Below are positions 56,130 through 64,000 of a stretch of DNA of 64,000 nt, in pieces. Where the stretch lies: contig NC_087068.1 of assembly GCF_963678635.1 (NCBI RefSeq), positions 45,739,013 through 45,803,012 of the forward strand, given 5' to 3'. The stretch's first letter is position 1. Every line of letters starts with the position of its first letter. The stretch is from Symsagittifera roscoffensis (taxonomy: Eukaryota; Xenacoelomorpha; Acoela; Convolutidae). The position numbers and the translations under genes were made by a program. The notes beneath the pieces were generated by a model, which worked only from the letters and a program-made list of their open reading frames with translations, did not search any database and was not told where the DNA came from.

Positions 56130-57757
56130 TTAGCAGTAGTGGCCCTTGTAAATAGGAGTTACAATATGGTTTGTTATGTTGCTTTGTTCATATTTCGCAA
56201 AAGTTTACTCGTCAATTATTTTTCACATTACTTAGTGTTTCCTAGGTTAAATTACTGGTTCACATCTGGTCTTTGTATTTAACACGCTATTTTCCACCGT
56301 AAAATTTTAAAAGTTCAAAGAATTTAATTTAAGCTAGCTATAATTTAAAATTTTCCTTTTCTGTTTGTCTTTTCATGTTTCGCTTCTTGTGTCATTTGAT
56401 GGTACATTTTGTGACCAGATCTAGCTAGCTTTAGAATGTCTCGACATATGTCTCGGCTTCCCCTTGCAATTGTCTCCCTGGAATTTCACTTTGTTCTAAT
56501 CTCAACGCTTATTTTCAACATAATTCATCTTTTTTATGAATCGACTTAGACATAGCTATTTTGTTCTGTTTCAATCCCCATTGCGTGAGAACGAATTAAT
56601 TAACATTTTTCTTGATTTGTATACCAAACAAAGAGTCTTCATAACGACCATAAATCTCGATTATTGATGATTTCAATTGAATTCAGTGATAAAAAAAATG
56701 ATGTTCGGATTATTTGAACCTTTTTTTATTTATTTGTTTTTTTAATTATGCGGCGAAGGTTCAAATCTTTTGGGTTCGTCGCCTGCGCAGAACAGATTTT
56801 TTAATTGATTTTTCAAAATCAGTAAAGCAAAAGGATGTGAGTATTGTTGTACGCTATGCTGTATTAATTTGCGTCGCAGTGACGTAATAAATATGTCAAA
56901 AAATGTCATTTTTTCAGAATACAAGTAGTGAAAAAACAGTGGTGTTTGTTTATTTTTTTCTTTTCTTGTCCTGACAGTTAAAAAAACAAGAAAAAATGTT
57001 TAGAAAAAAAACTATTTACTACTAGAACATTGTGTTATTAAAAAAATTCGTTAATTTTTCTTTGCTTTTTTGATGTGTATACATTTTTTACTCATACAAT
57101 ATTGAACAGGCTTTGCCACGAAGTGAATTATCAACAATAGTTAGCTCATTTTTTCCATTTGATGCGAAAGTCCAACTCCATTAGATTATTTGTGCAACTT
57201 CAAAAAAAACGACGTAAAGGAATTGTGTAACATCCAGGAAGTACAAATATTGCCTTGTTTTGTGTTTTGAAGTCTTAGCGTGTTATTCGTGGTACAAAGA
57301 ATTAGAAAATCCATTCAAGTGTTTGTTAAAGTGACCTTTTTCTTTTTTATTTATCCACTTGTTTTTTTTTCGTAGATAAAAAACGCCCGTGCTGAGAGTG
57401 ATATATATATTTTTTGATCTTTGAAGCTATATTTAAACAATTAGATTTATTGACGCCAATTTGAACGCCTGTGATTTTTCTATCCGTTTTAACGCCATTT
57501 ATTCACAGTCTTTTCTAAATTATAAACTTGTATATTTAAAAAATAAAAAAGCCATTGCTTTTTAACAAACAACTTCCTCAATTTACTATTAGCTTTTTAA
57601 AACAGAAAATTAATTTTAGTACAAATTTCTTCTTCATTGTTCTTTTATACATAAGTAAAAAAATAATTAATTAATATTAATTTATAATTTTTGTCATTAG
57701 TTTTACTTGATCTATAATTGGTTTCTATTTTGCTCCATTATTGCGTTCTTGGTTGAG
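56130..57757. other. No gene found
   Basis: AT-rich, no supported exon or long repeat. The last 50 bp before 57758 are pyrimidine-rich and probably belong to a splice acceptor. Confidence 0.45.
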
Positions 57758-57834
57758 ACTGTTCCGAGCGTCACATGGCAGCGGCTGTCGCCGTGAAGTC
57801 TTCAGGTGGGGCCGAGTCAGCAGATTTTGGACAG
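57758..57834 (+). CDS. Candidate exon, Ala/Gly/Ser-rich, 25 codons
   Basis: A GC- and CpG-rich island is preceded by a long pyrimidine-rich acceptor (TTATTGCGTTCTTGGTTGAG). It ends at GGACAG|GTAGGA in phase 0 and reads CSERHMAAAVAVKSSGGAES, then ADFGQ. The ATG at 57775 in good context (CACATGG) allows it to be a first exon instead. No family was recognised. Confidence 0.4.
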
Positions 57835-58756
57835 GTAGGAAAAAACCGCTTTCTCTTGTAGGCAAAACTTTTTTAATTTCTTTTTGGAAAATATGTTTGT
57901 AAATATTGTGAAGGCAAAAAGATTTTTAAAATTTTGTATCTTAAATCCTTTTTTTTGTTATACGCTTGCTCGCACTAAGTGATAAAAAATGAAAAAAATA
58001 TATTATAACATTTTGCTTATTAATGTTGATCGATATTACTACGAAAGACAAGGCTAACATCTGGAGCCTTGAGTCAATGAAATTATTTCGTTTCGGCCTA
58101 TGAGGTTTTGATAGCCAGCATTTCTTAGTGAAGCGAAATAATTTTGCAGTAAAAAGTTGATTTTGACTTTATATCATATAGTGGGCATATAGGGGGAAAG
58201 GTATAATCGAAAAAACCCCGCAAATAAAAACAAATAATAAAAGTGTTGTAGTTCTCACATTTTAAACATTAAGCTTTTCGTAACAAACTGTAATCCGCAA
58301 AAACTTTGTTAAAAACAATGAAATCAAATAAATTTGTGATGTAAGTTTTTATTAATTAATTTTCAAGAAAATTTATTAAATGATTTTTCCTACAAAAAAG
58401 AAAGTCCTTTCAGCTGTGATTTTGATTTTTTTAAATTAAGATTTTAGATTTTGAGTGTTTTCGTTTTTTTAAATTAAATGGCTAGTAATTACAAATGAAA
58501 GGGCAAAAGATCTCAAATGAATTTCATTACACTTTTTCAGATACAATTAATTCAATTTGCAAAATTTAACTTAATTCAATTGCCGCTTACCCAAAAAAAA
58601 AACAATTTTTCAAAGTTTTTTTCTCCATTTCAACTAATTATTTTGCTCTATTCATGGTGGTTGAAATACTCTGTGCTATATGCAAAGCAACTGGCCACCC
58701 TTGCTGAAGATGAGCTGTTTTGTCTAAGATGCGCCTATCCAATATGAAAACAAGAT
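57835..58756. other. No gene found
   Basis: AT-rich sequence following a GTAGGA donor. It is presumed intronic if the exon at 57758 is real. Confidence 0.35.
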
Positions 58757-59250
58757 TAGCCGGTTACTGTGCAAGTAGCACAGAAGGTTCCGACCAGTCT
58801 GATTACAACAAAATTGCTTTTTCAAATTAGTGTCGTTTTTCGGCTCGGCCTGGTGTGATAAAAAAGAATATGAGCGAAAGAGTAAAACTTGGGCATTTTT
58901 GTCAGTCATTGTAAAATATGCAAACTGGAAAACAATTTTTGAAGACAAATAGCAAAAAAAAAATATTTTTTCCCCTAAACTTTTGAAGTTTTTGATTCCT
59001 AGGATGAAGTTAAAAACTCCAAAAACTACAATAACTTTTTTTGAGTAAGACTGAATTTTCAAGGCTTAAAGGGAGCATAAATAAGCTACTGTAAGCCTGC
59101 TCACTTGCTTGAAATTAGACAAAAAAATCAAAAATTTGAAACCGGTTTTTCTCGACAATGGGAAACGACTGAAAGACTTTTAACATGATATATTACTCAA
59201 TTCCGACCAATGATCATTTGTGGTAGCTAATTTTGCGTAGAAAACAAAAA
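58757..59250 (-). repeat. Dispersed repeat family B, inverted copy
   Basis: It opens ACTGTGCAAGTAGCACAGAA, the inverse of the family B terminus. Then come GGCCTGGTGTGATAAAAAAG, CTGTAAGCCTGCTCACTTGC and a GAAACCGGTTTTTCTCGACA block, the exact inverse order of 15770-16345. GTGCAAGTAGCAAAGAATGT at about 63651 begins another partial copy. Confidence 0.6.
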
Positions 59251-59711
59251 GAAAAAAGAAAAGAAACTGAAACACATACAAAGTTTCTCCGCATTTCCAG
59301 TCTTGGATTTTAAGAAGGTAAAAGGTAACAGCGAGAAAATTTTTTCTACAAGATTTGAGATTTGTTTGGCAAACACGCGAAAAAGAAGCAAAAAGGAGCT
59401 TTAAGAAACAAAAACTTGTCACTAAACGCGCGTTTTGTCATTAAACAAATTTTGCATGTAATATATTCGGGATTGTACCAAACTAAAGGCAACGAAACTT
59501 ACTTTGCATGAAATAGAACAGGTTAAATTGTAAAAAAGATTTGCATTCAACAATATTGCAAAATACATAGCTTTAAAAGAATTTTGAATTGTATTTTTTG
59601 TGATGCTGTTGTATCAAGCAAATCACTGTTTTTGGCTCATTTGATTAATGAAAAAAAATCATCAACAGTGATAATTTATAATAATAATCAAATGAAAAGC
59701 ACATTCTAATA

Positions 59712-59764
59712 AGTTGCCAAGGTTGTCTGCAGCAAAATTGCCAAGGCTGTCTGCTGCAAAAATG
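59712..59764 (+). repeat. 25-bp tandem doublet
   Basis: TTGCCAAGGnTGTCTGCnGC followed by AAAA occurs twice in tandem. Confidence 0.75.
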
Positions 59765-59991
59765 CCGTCAAACTTAGAACTTAGCACTAATAATTGCGAC
59801 TTCGGTTAGAAAAAATTTGCTTCACAGTAACATTACGCTCGGCTTGTGTAATAACTTGTGAAATCAAGTTGTGAAAATTTTTCAAATGGTATAGAAATTG
59901 CATCAAGGAAATTTGCTTAGAGAGTCCAAAAAAAATGTTTGAGACACATTTTTCTCTCTAATCCTATGATAACACAAATAACAACTCTGAC

Positions 59992-60098
59992 CCTGTCAGT
60001 GCGATTCGTAGCCCCGAATTTTCCGTCGGCCCTTTATCCAGTACATTTTCCAATTCAAAGTGATAAACTTTGCCTCTCGAGATGTTCGTGATGAAAAT
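59992..60098 (-). CDS. Candidate internal exon, 35 codons
   Basis: On the minus strand, after AAATTTAACAG| the frame IFITNISRGKVYHFELENVL continues with DKGPTENSGLRIALTG to a possible ACAGG|GTCAGA donor. Purine-first codon bias is strong on this strand and weak on the other. It lies downstream of other minus-strand candidate exons, but the stop in the 60343-60508 exon argues against joining them. Not recognised. Confidence 0.35.
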
Positions 60099-60342
60099 CT
60101 GTTAAATTTCACGCTTTTCTGACAAAATATATTCAATGTTCGACGAAAAACATGTTTCATCTCAAGAATAATTTTCACTTTGCTGGTTACATTTTTCATA
60201 TTGCGATAATAGTGAAATTGTAACCCGAATTGGAAGTTGAAAAACTTACGGTTCTAACCAAAAATTGTCATTTGGTAGAGCAAAATATATGATTCCTAAC
60301 TCTATTCGCAAATACTTCAGAATAATGAGGTATGAAGGCTAC

Positions 60343-60508
60343 TCAGTTTTTTCCGCCCCCGTTTTTCTCGAGCTGGGGGCGTTTAAATCCCATTCGCGTC
60401 ATAAAATTAAGGTCCAATGATGAACCACCAAATAGCTTTCCGCTAATGAAAACGTCACCAAGCATTAAACTTCCCTTAATTGCATCATACGCCCTTAGTT
60501 TGAAGTCA
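60343..60508 (-). CDS. Candidate terminal exon, 55 codons plus stop
   Basis: The acceptor TTTTTGAAGAAAAG|TGAC enters in phase 2. The frame reads DFKLRAYDAIKGSLMLGDVF, then ISGKLFGGSSLDLNFMTRMG, FKRPQLEKNGGGKN and TGA at 60345-60343. Nearly every codon starts with a purine, strong evidence for this strand. Its entry phase matches the exit phase of the exon at 60731-60834 (both leave or need GG + T). The protein was not recognised. Confidence 0.45.
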
Positions 60509-60730
60509 CTTTTCTTCAAAAACAAAAAACAATTCAAGCTAATCTCGCAAATAAATTGAATGGATGCTACTGATTCTTTTTATCTGGTTTTGAAATTTTA
60601 GCATGTGACTTTTATTTTGTCTCATCAAAGACAACAAAAAACGGTCAAATTTTCCAAATTACCCGTGGCGAATGAAGATACTTTCTTTCACTTTTCCAGG
60701 ACGGCTGTATCAGTTTTGATCAAAAACTAC

Positions 60731-60834
60731 CCGAGCGTTTCCTTTTTCATTGTTCCATTTTTCGGGCAAATCAATTTCCGCTCAGTTGTTCTCGTCTTTT
60801 CACCAGCTATCCAAGCCATCACAATAAGAAACAT
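60731..60834 (-). CDS. Candidate first exon with signal-like N-terminus
   Basis: On the minus strand an ATG at 60834 opens MFLIVMAWIAGEKTRTTERK, a short hydrophobic start that could be a signal peptide, then LICPKNGTMKKETL. It ends at CTCGG|GTAGTT in phase 2. Codons are strongly purine-first. The exon at 60343-60508 can follow in frame across 222 bp. A possible 42-bp exon in between (60663-60704) also keeps frame but would need a 26-bp intron. Confidence 0.4.
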
Positions 60835-61987
60835 CGACTGTAGACTGTAGGTCAAACAAACGAAAGCTTCATGGTCCGAACAAAAAATCTATTTATTCAA
60901 ATAAGAGATTTTTACAGACAAATATGGAAAGTAAAGCTGCATAAATTACTTTGCAAAAACAATTTAACAAATAATTATGGCATCCTATATTTGAAATTGA
61001 AGCCTTTTGAAAGTGTAGCAACATGGAACCTTCCCCAAAGTCGGACATGTTAAATTGAATTACTTTGTATTTTATGCGCCCAATTTTTCCTCCGAGAGTC
61101 TAAATTGAAAATTGTTTTCTTGACTTCATCATTTTAGCCTTTCCCTTTGAAGTATTTTTTGTACTCTAACTTGGTGCAATCATTCAAGCTCGCAACGATG
61201 TTCTAGTAGGCTCGAAACGGAACTTGTATTTTAAACGTCCCACGGGAGAGCGCTTCATGAATACAAAATAATTCCGCCTTTTGGCAGGCGGAAAAATATG
61301 GAACATTTTTTAAAAAAGTTATTCGCTATTTCTATGTTACAGTTACTTTACTCTGGCGATACGAAGTATTTAAACCTTTCAGTGTTTTTGTTTCACGCGA
61401 CAAATATATTTTTTAAAATAATCTTTACAAAAGTTTATGAGGCATGTCTTAAGTTATAAATTCCCGCTGCTTGCTATATATGTCACATAAATTACAGTTT
61501 CTTATGGTCATAATTTTCACTTCAATGCGCATTTCTTGAATGGAAAAAGTTTTACACGAAAAAAAAAGAAATTTTCGCTCTTATTTTCAGCTCAATTCAG
61601 GAGTTCATCATGCCTTTTTCCCTCTTTATTGTGATCTGTTGTTTTTATTTCTTTTCGTTCACGTTTGATCCAGCTTTTACTGTCAAGCCACTTAGTAACC
61701 GCCAACTGTGCTTCATTTGTTTCATTTGAAAACAAAAAACTTTCTACAATAACCTTATTGCTCTCTTAAAATATATGTTTAGCCAAATGGGTGCTATAAG
61801 AATGAGGTCATTGTCTAAAAAGTTGAATTTGAAATGTTATTCTGCTTTCGAAATATTCAGCCGTTGATTCGCAGTGTTCATGGCAGGTTTTCGATAACAC
61901 TCTCTTTTGTGTTTTCTATCTAGTTGTTTTTATTATTTCTACATTTGACGAAGATACTTTTAAAATTACTTAACCCTAATATTCAAA
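60835..61987. other. No gene found
   Basis: AT-rich. One GC-richer stretch near 61188-61270 is open for about 34 codons (RNLYFKRPTGERFMNTK) to a TAA but has no convincing acceptor. A small stem TTCCGCC / GGCGGAA lies just after it at about 61272-61294. Confidence 0.35.
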
Positions 61988-62035
61988 ATGTACATTGCAA
62001 GTGAAGCGTGCGTTCCCAGGCCCATGGATGACAAG
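61988..62035 (+). CDS. Candidate first coding exon, 16 codons
   Basis: ATG with an in-frame stop upstream, reading MYIASEACVPRPMDDK and ending at GACAAG|GTTAGT in phase 0. It is GC-richer than its surroundings. A second frame is also open across it. No downstream exon was found before the window ends. Confidence 0.3.
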
Positions 62036-64000
62036 GTTAGTACAAAAATAGCAGAAAAATGACTCAAATCAAAACGGGATATGATTGGCAAGAGTAGCAG
62101 CCTTTCGAGAAATCTCTAGTGGACAAACTTAACGCCAATTTGATTTTAACTCTGCAAAACGTTTACGTTCAAGGTTTTTTTTCAGAAATTGACAAATTTG
62201 ACAAATTTGAAAATGCAGTGACAAATTTGAAATTGAAATGAATCATTTGGCCTTGGAAAATTTAATTTTTACTTTTTTCACAGAAATTTCACAGTTGATT
62301 CCGATTAGCGGAGCACCTCATAGGTTTCTGATTGAGAAAGCTGTTGAAAGACCAATGATTTAACAGACGCAAAAATTTCTTTTAAAAAATTACCCTGGGT
62401 GTGGGGATAGCGAAAAAAAATGTTCAAATATATTTCACTGATTTTTTTAATACCAAAATAAATTTCAACTACTTAAAAGACAGTCGAAACTATGAGGGTC
62501 TTATCCAAATCATCAAGCGTATCAGTTGTGAATCAATTTAATTGTAAGAAAACAAATAAGTAATCCTTGAACCCAGCAAATATTCGTAAAAACAACTTGA
62601 TAAAATGAGCTTTTTTGAAATAAAAAACTGAAAAAAAAAGAAAAAATTTGCATAAATATGAAAACACATTATTTATAGCTTAATTTTTTCATGGAAAATT
62701 TTCATCTGCAAAGTTTTAGGTGCCATAAAACTAAATAATGAAGCATGTTTTTTTAATTTATTTTTTGTCATCAATTTTTGGACTTAATTGATTTCGCAAA
62801 CTTGGTACACAAGTATAAAAAAAATTTGAAAAGCATTCGGTCGTTGTTTTAGTTTTTTAAAAAAATTTCAAGCCAAGATTTTTAACTATTGAAAAAACAT
62901 GAAATTTTTTGCTGTTTAGTTTTAGGATGGTTTTTTGCCTTGGATATGGTTTTAAGCAATTGTAAATTGTGCTAAGCTGAAAGTAAGTTTTATGCTTATT
63001 TATCAAAAAGCTGAAGCATTTAAAATTAAAGTATCGCCAAACGAAAAACTTACAATAAGTGTCATCTTGCAGTCTGTTCACGACCCCAGTCCGAACTTTA
63101 AAATGTTTCACAAGAGTAAGAGTGGTCGAAAAATTTTGCCCTTATTGTTAAAAGACCGGCATTGAAATGGGAAGAAAAATGGTCTTTGGTTGTGTTTTAA
63201 TTGTTTTTAGTTTTTGCTCTAAGCAGATTAAGCTACCACAAAAGCAATGAGAATGAATTCAATTATGCTTCATAATAAAAACACTACTTGTTGTAATTCG
63301 AACAAAATAGAAAAAATTCTCAGTTTCGAGAAAAAAGTTGTAATTTTTTCTAAGGTTCAATCTGTTTTAGAGCAAAAAACCTTTGTTATTAAAAAATCAG
63401 TCAGTTAAGTTATATCAAACTTAGTTAACTACAGGAAAAACTAGCGATGCACATTTTTGTAAGACTTCCCTGGCACTCACAAAAAATACCTTCTGTTTTA
63501 GTGTGTCATCATTAAGGAGGTCTACTGCGTTCTTGAATCGCCATTGAGCTTTGGTTAAATTGGTCTGTTTGGAATTTAAATTGGTTTGGTGTTATGCCAT
63601 TGTTGCTAAATAGATCAACTCTATAATTTTTGAGGATAGCTTTTTGTGGTGCAAGTAGCAAAGAATGTTTTGACAACATTCGTATTAAACTACAAGAAAA
63701 AACTTTTTCTAATCTTCAAGTTAGCAACTTTTTTTCTCTGTGCGGTGATTATAGAACTAGACAAACGCGCAAAAATCTGTTGAATTAGTCAGAAAAAATA
63801 CAATCGTCCTAAAAAAAAAATGAACAAAATATACGAAAAAAAAAAAACAAAAAAAGATGTAGAGTATGTTTTTTACGAATGTTCCGACCGGATTCGTGTA
63901 AAAAACCGTCAAATATTATTTTCCTTATCTTCAAATTCGTATCGTTTCTTCTCCGCAAAGTGATTTTAGAACTATACAAACCCGTCGAAAGTTAATGAGT
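62036..64000. other. No gene found
   Basis: AT-rich sequence with a GACAAATTT triplet repeat near 62190-62225 and a partial family B start near 63651. If the exon at 61988 is real, the start of this stretch is its intron. Confidence 0.4.

Noticed and set aside
60332-60850. Plus-strand exons over the minus-strand gene, including a frame after CTTTTCCAG at 60699 to a TAG at about 60848
   Set aside because: The acceptor is good, but codon bias clearly favours the minus strand over the whole block. Kept only as an alternative.
61188-61294. Short open frame followed by a GGCGGAA stem as a histone-type 3' end
   Set aside because: The stem sequence does not match the histone mRNA stem-loop, and the frame has no histone features or acceptor.

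Overview
The window is nuclear DNA from a eukaryote, most likely an invertebrate animal. It is strongly AT-rich and has no long cellular reading frames. What coding sequence can be supported comes as short, GC-richer islands bounded by GT/AG splice sites. It carries a Ty3/gypsy-type LTR retrotransposon, a hAT-type miniature element with a perfect 8-bp target duplication, long foldback hairpins and several dispersed repeat families. No bacterial gene, rRNA, tRNA or CRISPR array was found. A run of exactly 200 Ns (20369-20568) is a scaffold gap.

Layout. 1-3.8 kb: word-array repeat and a decayed minus-strand retrotransposon (gag-like relic), followed by one candidate first exon at 3576-3677. 4.1-4.4 kb: a foldback element with C19/G13 tracts in its arms. 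4.6-14 kb: gene-empty. 14-24.6 kb: scattered candidate exons, a 127-bp-arm hairpin, the gap, a G-rich inverted repeat and a MITE-like element built from repeated 14-bp words. 24.6-28.7 kb: repeats. 28.7-40.1 kb: candidate exons, then a plus-strand host gene whose third candidate exon is split by the retrotransposon (32886-40050). 41-46 kb: more word arrays, a hAT MITE and AATCGATT-rich repeats. 46-64 kb: dispersed repeats with small candidate exons at 51.7, 57.8, 59.99-60.83 (minus) and 62.0 kb.

The retrotransposon is the only feature whose parts clearly work together. It has two LTRs (9 differences over 349 bp), a primer-binding site resembling the complement of a tRNA-Ser 3' end, a gag whose ATG overlaps the LTR/PBS junction, protease, reverse transcriptase, RNase H, a DD35E integrase, a very long C-terminal extension and a polypurine tract. 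The copy is dead: two in-frame stops, at least four frame changes and a lost protease active site.

Exon calls rest on splice-site fit, open frame, base composition and purine-first codon bias read by eye, without homology or RNA evidence. None was recognised as a named gene.
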